Shown in pieces: positions 18,916 to 29,869 of a stretch of DNA of 64,000 nucleotides; positions within the stretch are counted from its first letter, which is position 1, and every line of letters starts with the position of its first letter. This DNA comes from Burkholderia sp. H160 (GTDB taxonomy: Bacteria; Pseudomonadota; Gammaproteobacteria; Burkholderiales; Burkholderiaceae). Location: positions 1-64,000 of the forward strand of contig ABYL01000016.1 in NCBI GenBank assembly GCA_000173575.1, read 5' to 3'. Below the pieces are notes generated by a model that ran no database searches, was not told the DNA's origin, and saw only the letters and a program-made list of their open reading frames with translations. The position numbers and the translations under genes were made by a program.

Positions 18916-20088
18916 TCATCCCAGCGCGGCCGACACGAGCCAGCGCTTGATGAACGGCTGCGCGCCGACGAAAGCCATGCCGGTATTGCGCACGGCGCGA
19001 GCGAGCGGACCGGGCACCGAGAACAGTTTCTGCAGGCCGTCGGTGGCGATCATCAGCGCGCGGATGTCTTCGCGGCGCGCTCGTTCGTAGCGACGCAGCA
19101 GCACCGTATCGCCGAGATCGCGAAACGACTCCTTGCCGCCGATCGTGCTTGCGAGCGCGGCGACGTCGCGCAAGCCGAGGTTCATGCCCTGCCCTGCAAG
19201 CGGGTGAATCAGATGCGCGGCATCGCCGACCAGCGCGACGCGCGGCGCGACGAGCCGGTCTACGGTCTGTAGCGCGAGCGGGAAGCCCTGCGCCGGCGTG
19301 ACGCAGTCGAGCGCGCCGAACTGGCCGCCGCTCACGTCCTCGACTTCGGCGGCGAGCCGCTCGGGATCGAGTGCGAGCAACTGCTCCGCGTGCTCGGTGC
19401 GCGCCGACCAGACCAGCGACACATGGCCGTCCGGCATCGGCAGCAACGCGATGATCTCGCCGTCGCGGAACCATTGATACGCGGTTTCGCCGTGCGGCTT
19501 CGCCGCCTTGAAATTGGCGACCACACCGATCTGTTTGTAGTCGCGCCGCACCATCTTCGAGCCGATCTGCGCGCGCACCCACGAGTGCGCGCCGTCCGCA
19601 CCGACCACCAGGTCGGCTTCGAGCACGCGGCCGTTCGCGAGGCCGACGCTCGCGCTGTCGGCGGAAAAATCGAGCGCCTGGGCACGCGTATCGATCCACG
19701 TGAGGTTCGATTGGAAGCCCAGCGCGGCATCGAGCGCGCGCTCGATCACCGACGACTCGACGATCCATGCAAGCTGCGGCACTGATGCCTGAAACGCGGA
19801 GAAATGCAGCTCGGCGTGCGCATCGCCGTAGACGCGCATGTCGTAGACCGGACCAAGGCGTGTGCGATCGAGCGCTTGCCAGACCCGCAGCCGTTCGAGC
19901 AAGGCCTGCGAACTCGACGACAACGCATAAACGCGCGAGTCGAAGACAGCACCGGCAGGCAACGCCGCGCAAGGCTGCGCGAGCAGCGCGACGCGCAGTC
20001 CGCCTTGCGTGAGCGCGAGCGCCGCGGTCTTGCCGACGAGCCCGCCGCCGATGACGGCGGCATCAAAGGTCTGATGGTGTGCGTTCAT
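18916..20088 (-). CDS. UbiH/UbiF/VisC-family FAD-dependent hydroxylase
   Basis: 390 aa flavoprotein monooxygenase. It has an N-terminal dinucleotide-binding motif (DAAVIGGGLVGKTAALAL), the VVGADGAHSWVR motif shared with UbiH-type enzymes, and the FAD ribityl motif VALVGDAAHLIHPLAGQG with MNLGLRD. Such enzymes hydroxylate ubiquinone precursors. Which ring carbon it acts on cannot be read from sequence, so no symbol is given. Its start is placed at MNAHHQTF. It is followed by dsbC on the same strand. Confidence 0.9.
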   Translation of the reverse strand: MNAHHQTFDAAVIGGGLVGKTAALALTQGGLRVALLAQPCAALPAGAVFDSRVYALSSSSQALLERLRVWQALDRTRLGPVYDMRVYGDAHAELHFSAFQASVPQLAWIVESSVIERALDAALGFQSNLTWIDTRAQALDFSADSASVGLANGRVLEADLVVGADGAHSWVRAQIGSKMVRRDYKQIGVVANFKAAKPHGETAYQWFRDGEIIALLPMPDGHVSLVWSARTEHAEQLLALDPERLAAEVEDVSGGQFGALDCVTPAQGFPLALQTVDRLVAPRVALVGDAAHLIHPLAGQGMNLGLRDVAALASTIGGKESFRDLGDTVLLRRYERARREDIRALMIATDGLQKLFSVPGPLARAVRNTGMAFVGAQPFIKRWLVSAALG

Positions 20089-20174
20089 GCGCGCATTATA
20101 GCCGCGGGGGGTGCGGGGGACGGATCGACGGGCGCGGCATTTGGCGCCTCGTGGACAAGGCTCCGCGCGTCGCG

Positions 20175-20543
20175 CTAGTGCGTCCCGCCGCCCGCCGCGA
20201 GCGCCGCATTCGCCTCGCGCATGCGCATGAAATCGGGATCGGACGACAGGATGCGCCACGCGGCCGCCTCGAGCTGCGCCTTGCGATCGCGCTGATCGCC
20301 ACGTACAGCGCAGTCGGGGAACACACGGTCATACACGCGCCACAGCGAATCGTTATCGTTCTTGTCGGCAAACCGCGCGATCTCGGCGCGATCTTCATGT
20401 GTGAGGCGAGTCGTCAGGCAGTCGATCGTCTGCCGGTCCGTGGTGGCCTGTGCTTCGTCGAAATCGGGCGCTACCCATGTCACGACCACGCCCGCCACGA
20501 TCGCGACGACGACGCCGATTCCGACCCATCTCATGATTCGCAC
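20175..20543 (-). CDS. Small exported or membrane-anchored protein of unknown function
   Basis: 122 aa. A single hydrophobic segment at residues 5-24 (RWVGIGVVVAIVAGVVVTWV) looks like an uncleaved signal anchor. The rest is soluble and charged, with two cysteines (C43 and about C78) and the stretch DNDSLWRVYDRVFPDCAVRG. I do not recognise a family. The start could also be the second Met, three codons in. It lies just upstream of the UbiH-family gene and may be co-transcribed with it. It looks conserved-core in composition, unlike the region upstream. Confidence 0.6.
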   Translation of the reverse strand: MRIMRWVGIGVVVAIVAGVVVTWVAPDFDEAQATTDRQTIDCLTTRLTHEDRAEIARFADKNDNDSLWRVYDRVFPDCAVRGDQRDRKAQLEAAAWRILSSDPDFMRMREANAALAAGGGTH

Positions 20544-21356
20544 GCTGTTCCCCCGGAAATTGAGCTCTGACGGCTCTGATCTGACGATTCTACAGTGGCT
20601 TGACGCCGATGCGCCGGCCAGTCCGCCCGGGCGAACGGGTTACAATTGCGCTTTCCGTGAAAACTCGCACTAGGTCGTCGAGCCAACGCCCCGATCCGGT
20701 GACCTGTCCGCTCCGCGGAGCCTGCCACGCCACGCCCCACGCGAAGGCTTTCCGAATCCGCGCGCAGCGTCTAGCGCATCACGCAACCTACTGATCATCC
20801 GCGGCCAGCGACCGAGTGACATGCGAACCTGCTGCCCATTGCAGCTCGTCGCGATCACGAAGGTGCGATACCGGGAACCAGCACGCAGAACCCGGACAGG
20901 ATTCGGTCTCGGAGAATGCGCCCATCGTTGAGGGTCAAACGATGAAGAAAGGATTCGGTGATCGTGACAACTGCTATACACGACGACACTCACAAGAAGG
21001 GAGTTAATCGAATCGTCGAGCGTAGGACGTCGGGAGTGACGCAGACAAGGGCACGTGTATAAGCTTCCGCGATTTCCGCAACACTTCGTTCAATCGTTGA
21101 AATTCATACAGGCGAGCAACTCCTGCCCCCTGAAATTTCGAGCCGAATAGAATTCGCCAAGGGCAAACCGTCGCTGTATGCCATTTAGATTCTTGCTATT
21201 GCTCAAAAGGCCGACGTTGCAAGTTGGCCGTTCACCCTAAAGACTTGGGCATCGCAGGCCGATAAAAATATACCTCTTGTGCTAGAGGTCATCTGTTCGG
21301 ACGACATCCGGGCGAATATTCCAAAAATCGTGTCACATAAAGACCTCCGATAATCT
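20544..21356. other. 813-bp lower-GC intergenic interval
   Basis: No complete gene is recognisable here. The base composition falls from strongly GC-rich at 20600-20800 to mixed and locally AT-rich by 21050-21350, unlike the flanks. A minus-strand open frame (20670-20993) contains an integrase-like phrase and is listed separately. The remainder lacks hairpins with T-runs, tRNA-like sequence or long repeats that I can detect. It leads into the orphan lipoprotein gene at 21357. Confidence 0.45.
20670..20993 (-). pseudogene. Possible integrase N-terminal remnant
   Basis: The translated stretch RYRTFVIATSCNGQQVRMSLGRWPRMI resembles, as separate elements, the arm-binding N-terminal domain of tyrosine recombinases: a strand, N-G-x-x-x-x-M-x-L-G-R-W-P, then a helix with LRDALDAAR. 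The resemblance ends after about 40 residues. No catalytic R-H-R-Y core is present, and the rest of the frame is unconvincing. If real, it is a decayed fragment of a mobile element; chance similarity is possible. Confidence 0.3.
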
Positions 21357-21908
21357 ATGAAAAAAGTGATTTCAGCCGTAGCAATAAGCTCGGTGGCACT
21401 GCTTCTTTCCGCGTGCGAGACAACTAATTCGGCCGTTCCATACGAAGCGTCAACGGACAACGTCATCGCGATCCAGCAGGGACTGAAGACGACGAAAGTT
21501 AGCGTGGCACCTGTAATACTCGGCACCGATGTCAGCGAGCATCTAATGTGCCGCCTGAACGGCGACGTTACTGTGGGGTCGGGCAAAACGCTGTCGCAAT
21601 TCGTAAAGGACGCACTCCAGAAAGAACTTTTCACAGCCCAGACGTATGACCCGCACGGCCCGGCCATTCGCGCGCGCATTGACAAGCTGAGTTTCAGTTC
21701 GGTCTCTCCGGCCAACTGGCAGATTACGATGCACGTCGAATCGGACAATTCTCCCGGCTATTCCGTTGAAGAGAATTACCAGTTCGAGACCAGCTGGACA
21801 GCCGCTGGAGCATGCAAGAACGTAGCCGACGCCTTCTCGCCGGCTGTGCAGGACCTGATCGGCAAGGTCGTGGGCAACCCCAAGTTCCCGCAACTGGCTG
21901 GCAAGTAA
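21357..21908 (+). CDS. Putative lipoprotein of unknown function
   Basis: 183 aa. A clear lipoprotein signal ends in lipobox LLLSAC (Cys20), so the mature protein should be anchored to a membrane in the envelope. The mature part is predicted soluble, with possible mixed strands and no motif I recognise. Codon use is less GC-biased than neighbouring genes, in keeping with the atypical interval upstream, which suggests acquisition by transfer. No strong ribosome-binding site precedes the ATG. The nearest neighbours, a UbiH-cluster protein and ychF, say nothing about its role. Confidence 0.7.
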   Translation: MKKVISAVAISSVALLLSACETTNSAVPYEASTDNVIAIQQGLKTTKVSVAPVILGTDVSEHLMCRLNGDVTVGSGKTLSQFVKDALQKELFTAQTYDPHGPAIRARIDKLSFSSVSPANWQITMHVESDNSPGYSVEENYQFETSWTAAGACKNVADAFSPAVQDLIGKVVGNPKFPQLAGK

Positions 21909-22284
21909 TTCACCTCGCCGGGGCGCGATCAACTCGCTCCCCGAGCATTCTGGTCGTGGCCCGGCCCGCTGCTGGCTCACGCACCAGACTTCGGCGGCAA
22001 ATGCGGTTATTGCCGCCAATCCGTCTCATCGCCGCACAATCGCCGAAGTCGTCTGGCAGGATGTTCTGAGCGAACAGTCCCCCTGCTCCCCCGCCCCACA
22101 CCCCGAACCGAGTAAAATCTCACTTTTCGTGGACAAACCGTGGACAACACTTTGGGCCGCCCGCCCAATCCGCTCCGGTTTCCAGCCACACCAACACCTA
22201 CGGCTCACACTTGAAACGCGTGAGCCCGGCACTTCCCCCACGCCGACATTCGGCTCGATAGTGCACTGATTCCAAAGGATTTCC

Positions 22285-23379
22285 ATGAGCCTCCAATGCG
22301 GCATCGTCGGCCTGCCTAACGTCGGCAAGTCCACCCTGTTCAACGCACTCACGAAGGCGGGCATCGCCGCCGAAAACTATCCGTTCTGCACGATCGAGCC
22401 GAACGTCGGCATCGTCGAGGTGCCGGACACGCGTCTGAAGGCGCTTGCCGAAATCGTCAAGCCGGAGCGCATCCTGCCGGCGGTGGTCGAGTTCGTCGAT
22501 ATCGCGGGTCTGGTGGCCGGCGCGAGCAAAGGCGAAGGCCTCGGCAACCAGTTCCTCGCGAACATCCGCGAAACCGATGCGATCACGCACGTCGTGCGTT
22601 GCTTCGAGGACGACAACGTGATTCACGTCGCGAACAAGATCGATCCGCTGTCGGACATCGAGGTGATCAACACCGAACTCGCGCTCGCCGACCTCGGCAC
22701 CGTCGAAAAGGCGCTCACTCGCTATTCCAAGGCGGCCAAGTCCGGCAACGACAAGGAAGCCGCGAAGAACGTGGCGGTGCTGGAGAAGGTCCGCGCGCAA
22801 CTCGACCAGGCGAAGCCGGTCCGCGCGCTCGAACTGACCGCTGAAGAAAAGGCCACGCTCAAGCCGTTCTGCCTGATCACCGCTAAGCCGACCATGTACG
22901 TCGCCAACGTGAAGGAAAACGGCTTCGAGAACAACCCGCACCTCGACGCGGTCACGAAGTTCGCGGCCGCCGAAGGCTCGCCGGTCGTGGCCGTGTGCGC
23001 GGCGGTCGAAGCGGAAATCGCCGACCTCGACGAAGCCGACATGGAAGTCTTCCTCGCCGACATGGGCATGGAAGAGCCGGGCCTGAACCGCGTGATCCGC
23101 GCGGGCTACAAGCTGCTCGGCCTGCACACCTACTTCACGGCCGGCGTGAAGGAAGTGCGCGCGTGGACGATCCACATCGGCGATACGGCGCCGAAGGCGG
23201 CCGGCGCGATCCACACCGACTTCGAGCGCGGCTTCATCCGCGCGCAGACGATCGGCTTCAACGACTACATCACGTACAAGGGCGAGCAAGGCGCGAAGGA
23301 AGCCGGCAAGATGCGCGCGGAAGGCAAGGAATACGTCGTGCACGATGGCGACGTGATGAACTTCCTGTTCAACGTCTAA
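22285..23379 (+). CDS. ychF: Redox-regulated ATPase YchF
   Basis: 364 aa Obg-family P-loop protein. The P-loop is [14 protein letters not shown] near the N-terminus, followed by [26 protein letters not shown]-terminal TGS domain holds [29 protein letters not shown]. YchF (human OLA1) prefers ATP and associates with ribosomes, with a role in oxidative-stress responses. Length matches the family (about 363 aa). The AAAGGA before the ATG is the ribosome-binding site. It is followed by a strong terminator. Confidence 0.97.
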   Translation: MSLQCGIVGLPNVGKSTLFNALTKAGIAAENYPFCTIEPNVGIVEVPDTRLKALAEIVKPERILPAVVEFVDIAGLVAGASKGEGLGNQFLANIRETDAITHVVRCFEDDNVIHVANKIDPLSDIEVINTELALADLGTVEKALTRYSKAAKSGNDKEAAKNVAVLEKVRAQLDQAKPVRALELTAEEKATLKPFCLITAKPTMYVANVKENGFENNPHLDAVTKFAAAEGSPVVAVCAAVEAEIADLDEADMEVFLADMGMEEPGLNRVIRAGYKLLGLHTYFTAGVKEVRAWTIHIGDTAPKAAGAIHTDFERGFIRAQTIGFNDYITYKGEQGAKEAGKMRAEGKEYVVHDGDVMNFLFNV

Positions 23380-23414
23380 GCGCGAAGCAGCGCAAACTGC
23401 GCTGCACAAGTAAG

Positions 23415-23448
23415 GCCCGCGAACCCTCAGGGGTTGCGGGCTTTTTTT
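23415..23448 (+). terminator. Rho-independent terminator of ychF
   Basis: The stem GCCCGCGAACCC/GGGTTGCGGGC with loop TCAG is followed by seven T residues. It sits 35 nt after the ychF stop codon. Confidence 0.92.
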
Positions 23449-23632
23449 GCGCGCTACGACTTACATCGCCCCCCGTTTCTTCCCTTTCCCTTACAGCCGA
23501 TGCTAAATTGCGGCTTCCGGCGCGCCGTCACCCACGGTCCGCGCCGCCCGGCCACCGACGCCGAAATGTCATCGAACACAAATAGAATCGCGCGGTTCGC
23601 GTCCGCGCCCCTTCCGAACCGGAGACCAATCG

Positions 23633-24958
23633 ATGAATTACAAGCCGCTGTTCCGTTCACTTACCGTCGCCGCTGTATTGAGCATCGGCGTCAGCCAGGC
23701 GGCTCACGCCGCGACCGAAATCCAGTTCTGGCATGCAATGGAAGCCGCACTGGGTGAACGTCTGAACGACATCGCGAACGACTTCAACAAATCGCAAAGC
23801 GACTACAAGATCGTGCCCGTGTTCAAGGGCACCTACGACCAGACCCTCGCCGCCGGCATCGCCGCCTATCGCAGCGGCAACGCACCGGCCATCCTGCAGG
23901 TCTATGAAGTCGGCACCGCGACGATGATGCAGGCGAAGAAAGCCATCGTCCCGGTCACCCAGGTCTTCAAGGACGCAGGCGTGCCGCTCGATCAGAAAGC
24001 CTTCGTGCCGACCATCGCAAGCTATTACAGCGACTCGAAAACCGGTGAACTGATCTCGATGCCGTTCAACAGCTCGACACCGGTGCTGTACTACAACAAG
24101 GATGCATTCAAGAAGGCTGGCCTCGATCCGAACCAGCCGCCGAAGACCTGGGCCGAACTGCACGCTGACGCGCAGAAGCTGAAGGCCTCGGGCATGTCGT
24201 GCGGCTACTCGTCGGGATGGCAGAGCTGGATTCAGCTCGAGAACTTCAGCGCGTGGCATGCCGCACCGTTCGCGTCGCGTAACAACGGCTTCGATGGCAT
24301 GGATGCGCAGCTCGAATTCAACAAGCCGGTGCAGGTCGCGCACATCCAGTTCCTGCAAAGCATGGCGAAGGACGGCACGTTCACCTATGTCGGCCGCAAG
24401 GACGAGGCGATGTCGAAGTTCTACAGCGGCGACTGCGGCATCATCACGAACTCGTCGGGCTCGCTCGCGACGATCAAGAAATACGCGAAGTTCAGCTTCG
24501 CCACCGGCATGATGCCGTACGACGACAGCGTGAAGGGCGCGCCGCAGAACGCGATCATCGGCGGGGCGAGCCTGTGGGTGCTGTCGGGCAAGGACCCGGC
24601 CGTCTACAAGGGTGTCGCGAAGTTCCTCGCGTATCTGGCCACCCCGCCGGTCGCCGCGAAGTGGCACCAGGACACCGGCTATCTGCCGGTCACGACCGCC
24701 GCGTACGATCTGACGCGCCAGCAAGGCTTCTACGAGAAGAACCCGGGCAGCGACACCGCGATCCGCCAGATGCTGAACAAGCCGCCGCTGCCGTACACGA
24801 AGGGCCTGCGTCTGGGCAACATGCCGCAGATCCGTACCGTGATCGACGAAGAACTCGAGCAGGTGTGGGCGGACAAGAAGACGCCGCAACAGGCGCTCGA
24901 TTCGTCCGTCGCGCGCGGCGACGACCTGCTGCGCCGCTTCGAAAAGGCCGGTAACTAA
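23633..24958 (+). CDS. ugpB: sn-glycerol-3-phosphate ABC transporter, substrate-binding protein
   Basis: 441 aa periplasmic binding protein with a signal peptide of about 24 residues ([11 protein letters not shown] cleavage region). The mature start [20 protein letters not shown] and later [20 protein letters not shown] are characteristic of UgpB. It binds glycerol 3-phosphate, and in E. coli also glycerophosphodiesters, and delivers it to UgpAE. It is the first gene of a complete ugpBAEC operon. In E. coli the system is induced by phosphate or carbon starvation; no Pho box was identified here. Confidence 0.95.
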   Translation: MNYKPLFRSLTVAAVLSIGVSQAAHAATEIQFWHAMEAALGERLNDIANDFNKSQSDYKIVPVFKGTYDQTLAAGIAAYRSGNAPAILQVYEVGTATMMQAKKAIVPVTQVFKDAGVPLDQKAFVPTIASYYSDSKTGELISMPFNSSTPVLYYNKDAFKKAGLDPNQPPKTWAELHADAQKLKASGMSCGYSSGWQSWIQLENFSAWHAAPFASRNNGFDGMDAQLEFNKPVQVAHIQFLQSMAKDGTFTYVGRKDEAMSKFYSGDCGIITNSSGSLATIKKYAKFSFATGMMPYDDSVKGAPQNAIIGGASLWVLSGKDPAVYKGVAKFLAYLATPPVAAKWHQDTGYLPVTTAAYDLTRQQGFYEKNPGSDTAIRQMLNKPPLPYTKGLRLGNMPQIRTVIDEELEQVWADKKTPQQALDSSVARGDDLLRRFEKAGN

Positions 24959-25033
24959 GCATCGCCTGCTGGCAGGGTTCCGGCGCTCTTGCGCTGGAAC
25001 CCGATGTCGTTGCAACACACCTTGAGAATCCCG

Positions 25034-25918
25034 ATGGAAAAGCGCTCTTACTTCGGCACCAGCGCGCTGCCCTACCTGCTCGTCGCGCCGCAGTTGCTGA
25101 TCACGCTGGTGTTCTTCCTGTGGCCGGCGGGCGAAGCGCTCTGGCAATCGACGCAAAGCCAGGACGCGTTCGGCACGTCGAGCGAGTTCGTCGGACTTGC
25201 GAACTTCAAACAGCTCTTCGCCGACCCGCTGTATCTCGCGTCATTCAACACGACGATCGTGTTCTGCGCGCTCGTCACCGTGTCGGGCCTCGTGATCTCG
25301 CTGTTGCTCGCGGTCTGCGCGGATCGCGTGACGCGCGGCCAGAAGGCCTATCAAACGCTGCTGATCTGGCCGTATGCGGTCGCGCCCGCGATCGCCGCGG
25401 TGCTGTGGTCGTTTCTGTTCAACCCGAGCATCGGGCTCGTCACGTATGCACTCGCGAAATACGGCATCGTCTGGAATCACGCGCTGAATCCCGGTCAGGC
25501 GATGTTCCTCGTCGTGCTCGCATCGGTCTGGCAGCAGATCAGCTACAACTTCCTCTTTTTCTACGCGGGCCTGCAGGCGATTCCGCGCTCGCTGATCGAA
25601 GCGGCGGCCATCGACGGCGCCGGTCCGGTGCGCCGCTTCTTCGGCATCGCCCTGCCGCTGCTGTCGCCGACCACGTTCTTTCTGCTGGTGATCAACATCA
25701 CCTACGCGTTCTTCGACACCTTCCCGGTGATCGACGCGGCAACCGGCGGCGGCCCCGGCCAGGCCACCCGCACGCTGATCTACAAGATCTTCGCCGAAGG
25801 CTTCCAGGGGCTCGACATCGGCAGCTCGGGCGCGCAGTCGGTCGTGCTGATGATCATCGTCGTGGCGCTGACCGTCGTGCAGTTCCGCTTCATCGAACGC
25901 AGGGTTCAATACTCATGA
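25034..25918 (+). CDS. ugpA: sn-glycerol-3-phosphate ABC transporter permease UgpA
   Basis: 294 aa with six predicted membrane helices, close to E. coli UgpA (295 aa). The cytoplasmic loop that contacts the ATPase has the EAA motif [22 protein letters not shown]. The start at 25034 (MEKRSYFG) gives the family length; an upstream in-frame start at 24989 adds 15 residues. The stop overlaps the ugpE start in an ATGA sequence, which points to translational coupling. Confidence 0.94.
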   Translation: MEKRSYFGTSALPYLLVAPQLLITLVFFLWPAGEALWQSTQSQDAFGTSSEFVGLANFKQLFADPLYLASFNTTIVFCALVTVSGLVISLLLAVCADRVTRGQKAYQTLLIWPYAVAPAIAAVLWSFLFNPSIGLVTYALAKYGIVWNHALNPGQAMFLVVLASVWQQISYNFLFFYAGLQAIPRSLIEAAAIDGAGPVRRFFGIALPLLSPTTFFLLVINITYAFFDTFPVIDAATGGGPGQATRTLIYKIFAEGFQGLDIGSSGAQSVVLMIIVVALTVVQFRFIERRVQYS

Positions 25919-26760
25919 TCGAGAACCGACGCGGTTTCGACCTCTTCTGTCACGCGGTGCTGATCCTCGGCGTCGCGCTGGTGGTGTTTCCGGTGTACGT
26001 CGCGTTCTGCGCGGCGACGATGAGCGAGCACGAAGTGTTCACGGTGCCGCTGTCGCTCGTGCCGAGCACGCATCTGTTCGAGAACATCGCGACGATCTGG
26101 ACGCACGGCACCGGCAACGCGGCGGCGCCGTTCAATCGCATGCTGTTCAACAGCCTCGTGATGGCGCTCGTGATCGCGATCGGCAAGATCGCCGTGTCGA
26201 TGATCTCCGCGTACGCGATCGTCTACTTCCGCTTTCCGTTTCGCACAGCCGCGTTCTGGCTGATTTTCATCACGCTGATGCTGCCGGTCGAAGTGCGCAT
26301 TTTCCCGACGGTGCAGGTGGTGTCGTCGATGCATCTGAGCAATACGTACACCGGTTTGACGCTGCCGCTGATCGCCTCGGCCACCGCGACGTTCCTGTTC
26401 CGCCAGTTCTTCAAGACGTTGCCGGACGAACTGATGGAAGCCGCGCGCATCGACGGCGCGGGTGCGCTGCGCTTTTTCTGGGACGTCGTGCTGCCGCTGT
26501 CGCGCACCACGATGGCGGCGCTTTTCGTGATCACGTTCATCTACGGCTGGAACCAGTATCTGTGGCCGATCCTGATCACGAGCCAGCAGTCGCTGACCAC
26601 CGCGGTGATCGGCATCAGGGGGATGATCGCCTCGGGCGACACCGCGACCGAATGGCATCTGGTGATGGCGGCCACGCTGCTCGCGATGCTGCCGCCGCTC
26701 GTGGTCGTGCTGACGATGCAGCGCTGGTTCGTGCGCGGCCTCGTGGACTCGGAAAAATGA
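25915..26760 (+). CDS. ugpE: sn-glycerol-3-phosphate ABC transporter permease UgpE
   Basis: 281 aa, identical in length to E. coli UgpE. It has six predicted helices and the EAA loop [22 protein letters not shown] that docks on UgpC. The ATG overlaps the ugpA stop by four bases. A long open frame running from 25120 into this gene is a shadow of ugpA and not used. ugpC follows after 50 bp. Confidence 0.95.
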   Translation: MIENRRGFDLFCHAVLILGVALVVFPVYVAFCAATMSEHEVFTVPLSLVPSTHLFENIATIWTHGTGNAAAPFNRMLFNSLVMALVIAIGKIAVSMISAYAIVYFRFPFRTAAFWLIFITLMLPVEVRIFPTVQVVSSMHLSNTYTGLTLPLIASATATFLFRQFFKTLPDELMEAARIDGAGALRFFWDVVLPLSRTTMAALFVITFIYGWNQYLWPILITSQQSLTTAVIGIRGMIASGDTATEWHLVMAATLLAMLPPLVVVLTMQRWFVRGLVDSEK

Positions 26761-26810
26761 TCGGGTATGGCGGACCGCGACAAGCACTCAAAATTAAAGG
26801 CTAGAACGGC

Positions 26811-27890
26811 ATGGCTGCACTGACTCTGCAAAGCGTTAAGAAAACCTACGACGGCAAACAGTTCGTATTGCACGGCATCGACGTCGACATAGCCGCCGGC
26901 GAATTCGTCGTGATGGTCGGTCCGTCCGGCTGCGGCAAATCGACCTTGCTGCGAATGGTCGCCGGGCTCGAACGTATCTCCGACGGCAGCATTTCGATCG
27001 CCGGCAAGGTCGTCAACGAGCTGGAACCGAAGGATCGCAACATCGCGATGGTGTTCCAGAACTACGCGCTGTATCCGCATATGAGCGTGGCCGAGAACAT
27101 GGGCTACGCGTTGAAGATCGCGGGCGTCGACCGTGCGCAGATCGCGAAGCGCGTGGAAGCCGCCGCGCAGATTCTCGAACTCGGCGCGCTGCTGCAACGC
27201 AAGCCGCGCGAGCTGTCGGGCGGGCAGCGGCAGCGCGTCGCGATGGGCCGCGCGATCGTGCGTGAACCGGCCGTGTTTCTGTTCGACGAGCCGCTGTCGA
27301 ATCTCGACGCGCGTCTGCGCGTGCAGATGCGCCTCGAAATCCAGCGTCTGCATGCGCGGCTCAAGACCACGAGCCTTTACGTCACGCACGATCAGATCGA
27401 AGCGATGACGCTGGCGCAACGCGTGATCGTGATGAACAAGGGCCACGCCGAGCAGATCGGCGCGCCGACCGAAGTCTACGAGCGGCCGGCCACGGTGTTC
27501 GTCGCGAGCTTTATCGGCTCGCCGGGGATGAACCTGCTCGAAGGCCGTGTCTCGGACGACGGCTCGACGTTCGACGTCGCCGGCAACGGCCCCAAGCTGC
27601 CGCTCGCGGGCGTGCCGTCGATCGGCCGCGAAGTCGCGCCGGGCCGCGAATGGACGCTCGGTATCCGCCCCGAGCATCTGAGTCCGGGTACGGCCGACGC
27701 GACGCTCACCGTCGATTCCTGCGAAATTCTCGGCGCGGACAATCTCGCCCACGGCCGCTGGGGCAAGCACGACGTCACCGCGCGACTGCCGCACGCGCAT
27801 CGTCCGGCGGCAGGCGAGGCGCTGCAGCTCTCGCTGCCCGCGCGGCATCTGCATTTCTTCGATCCGGCGACGGGACGTCGCGTCAACTGA
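26811..27890 (+). CDS. ugpC: sn-glycerol-3-phosphate ABC transporter ATP-binding protein UgpC
   Basis: 359 aa ATPase of the MalK/UgpC type. The Walker A motif is GPSGCGKST, the signature LSGGQRQRVAMGRA and Walker B VFLFDEPLSNLDAR, followed by the H-loop YVTHDQIEAMTLA. A C-terminal OB-like regulatory domain covers about residues 240-359. It drives import through UgpA-UgpE. It ends the ugp operon. Confidence 0.95.
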   Translation: MAALTLQSVKKTYDGKQFVLHGIDVDIAAGEFVVMVGPSGCGKSTLLRMVAGLERISDGSISIAGKVVNELEPKDRNIAMVFQNYALYPHMSVAENMGYALKIAGVDRAQIAKRVEAAAQILELGALLQRKPRELSGGQRQRVAMGRAIVREPAVFLFDEPLSNLDARLRVQMRLEIQRLHARLKTTSLYVTHDQIEAMTLAQRVIVMNKGHAEQIGAPTEVYERPATVFVASFIGSPGMNLLEGRVSDDGSTFDVAGNGPKLPLAGVPSIGREVAPGREWTLGIRPEHLSPGTADATLTVDSCEILGADNLAHGRWGKHDVTARLPHAHRPAAGEALQLSLPARHLHFFDPATGRRVN

Positions 27891-28133
27891 GACGACGCCG
27901 CGGCGCCGCGGCCTGTTCGCGACCCGCCCCGTCAGCAATACGCCTCTGCCGCCCGGCCCCCGCCGCGAAGTACAATGCCACCTGAACCACGCGCTGCGCG
28001 CGGCGGCGTCGTCTGAGTCCAACGCCGCGCCGGCCGGCGCCGGGTGTTCCGCCCGGCCCTCACACCGATTACCCATTCACCCTCGACTGCCCGCCCGCAT
28101 GCGGCCGGCGTCGTCAACGTCTATTGCAAGCAA

Positions 28134-29798
28134 ATGGCCCAATACGTTTTCACCATGAACCGGGTCGGCAAGATCGTGCCGCCCAAGCGCCAGATCCTCA
28201 AAGACATCTCGCTGTCGTTCTTCCCCGGCGCGAAGATCGGCCTGCTCGGCCTGAACGGCTCGGGCAAGTCGACGCTGATCCGCATCATGGCTGGTGTGGA
28301 CACGGAGATCGAAGGCGAAGCCACGCCGATGCCGAACCTGAACATCGGCTATCTGCCGCAGGAGCCGCAACTCGATCCGCAGAAGACCGTGCGTGAAGCG
28401 GTCGAAGAAGGTCTCGGCGACGTGTTCAACGCGCAGAAGAAGCTCGACGAAATCTACGCGGCCTACGCCGAGCCGGATGCCGACTTCGACGCGCTCGCCG
28501 CCGAGCAGGCGAAGTACGAAGCAATCCTCGCGACGACCGACGGCAGCGCCGAGCAGCAGATCGAAATCGCCGCCGACGCGCTGCGTCTGCCGGCATGGGA
28601 CGCGAAGATCGAGCATCTGTCGGGCGGCGAAAAACGCCGCGTGGCGCTGTGCAAGCTGTTGCTGCAAAAGCCCGACATGCTGCTGCTCGATGAGCCGACC
28701 AACCACCTCGACGCGGAATCGGTCGAATGGCTCGAGCAGTTCCTCACGCGCTTCCCGGGCACCGTGGTCGCGGTCACGCACGATCGCTACTTCCTCGATA
28801 ACGCCGCGGAGTGGATTCTCGAACTCGACCGCGGTCACGGCATTCCGTGGAAGGGCAACTACAGCAGCTGGCTCGATCAGAAGGAAGAGCGTCTGAAGCA
28901 GGAAGAATCGTCGGAATCGGCGCGCCAGAAGGCGATCAAGAAGGAACTCGAGTGGGTGCGCCAGAACCCGAAGGGCCGCCAGGCGAAGTCGAAGGCGCGT
29001 ATCGCCCGCTTCGAGGAACTGAACAGCCAGGACTACCAGAAGCGCAACGAAACGCAGGAAATCTTCATTCCGGTCGGCGATCGCCTCGGCAATGAAGTGA
29101 TCGAGTTCAAGAACGTCAGCAAGTCGTACGGCGATCGTCTGCTGCTCGATAACGTCAGCTTCAAGATTCCGGCGGGCGCGATCGTCGGCATCATCGGTCC
29201 GAACGGCGCCGGCAAGTCCACGCTGTTCCGCATGCTGACCGACCGCGAGCAACCCGATTCGGGCGAAATCGTGAAGGGTCCGACCGTCAAGCTCGCTTAC
29301 GTCGACCAGAGCCGCGAAGCGCTCCAAGGCACAAAGACCGTGTTCGAGGAAATCTCGGGTGGCGCGGACGTGCTGACGGTCGGCAAGTACGAAACGCCGT
29401 CGCGCGCGTATATCGGCCGCTTCAACTTCAAGGGCGGCGACCAGCAGAAGATCGTCGGCAATCTGTCCGGCGGCGAGCGCGGTCGTCTGCACCTGGCGAA
29501 AACGCTGATCGCGGGCGGCAACGTGCTGCTGCTCGACGAACCGTCGAACGACCTCGACGTCGAAACGCTGCGCGCGCTCGAAGACGCGTTGCTCGAATTC
29601 GCGGGCTCGGTGCTCGTGATCTCGCACGATCGCTGGTTCCTCGACCGTATCGCGACGCACATTCTCGCGTTCGAAGGCGACTCGCAGGTCACCTTCTTCG
29701 ACGGCAACTACCAGGAATACGAAGCGGACAAGCGCGCTCGTCTCGGCGAGGAAGGCGCGCGGCCGAAGCGTCTGCGCTACAAGCCGATCTCGCGTTAA
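28134..29798 (+). CDS. ettA: Energy-dependent translational throttle protein EttA
   Basis: 554 aa ABC-F protein, the length of E. coli EttA (555 aa). It has two nucleotide-binding domains, each with Walker A ([12 protein letters not shown] and [12 protein letters not shown]), signature (LSGGEKRR and LSGGERGR) and Walker B followed by D-H or D-L. A charged linker (about residues 250-310) contains the arm region. There are no membrane helices. EttA binds the ribosomal E site and gates the first elongation step according to ADP/ATP. The ATG at 28134 yields the family start MAQYVFTM; the in-frame ATG at 28044 adds 30 unrelated residues. Confidence 0.96.
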   Translation: MAQYVFTMNRVGKIVPPKRQILKDISLSFFPGAKIGLLGLNGSGKSTLIRIMAGVDTEIEGEATPMPNLNIGYLPQEPQLDPQKTVREAVEEGLGDVFNAQKKLDEIYAAYAEPDADFDALAAEQAKYEAILATTDGSAEQQIEIAADALRLPAWDAKIEHLSGGEKRRVALCKLLLQKPDMLLLDEPTNHLDAESVEWLEQFLTRFPGTVVAVTHDRYFLDNAAEWILELDRGHGIPWKGNYSSWLDQKEERLKQEESSESARQKAIKKELEWVRQNPKGRQAKSKARIARFEELNSQDYQKRNETQEIFIPVGDRLGNEVIEFKNVSKSYGDRLLLDNVSFKIPAGAIVGIIGPNGAGKSTLFRMLTDREQPDSGEIVKGPTVKLAYVDQSREALQGTKTVFEEISGGADVLTVGKYETPSRAYIGRFNFKGGDQQKIVGNLSGGERGRLHLAKTLIAGGNVLLLDEPSNDLDVETLRALEDALLEFAGSVLVISHDRWFLDRIATHILAFEGDSQVTFFDGNYQEYEADKRARLGEEGARPKRLRYKPISR

Positions 29799-29869
29799 CA
29801 GGCGGAGAACGACGGCCCGTCCGGCGCAATACCGGACGGCCCACGGGGCATGCGCGTTGGGAGACAAGC

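Noticed and set aside
25120..25914. Upstream extension of the ugpE frame through ugpA
   Set aside because: The extension is Arg-rich and overlaps ugpA entirely; the ATG at 25915 gives the exact family length of 281 aa.
29812..29843. GC-rich hairpin after ettA (GGCC-GTCCGG/CCGGAC-GGCC)
   Set aside because: It lacks a T-run and has a bulge, so I did not call it a terminator; it may be only structural.
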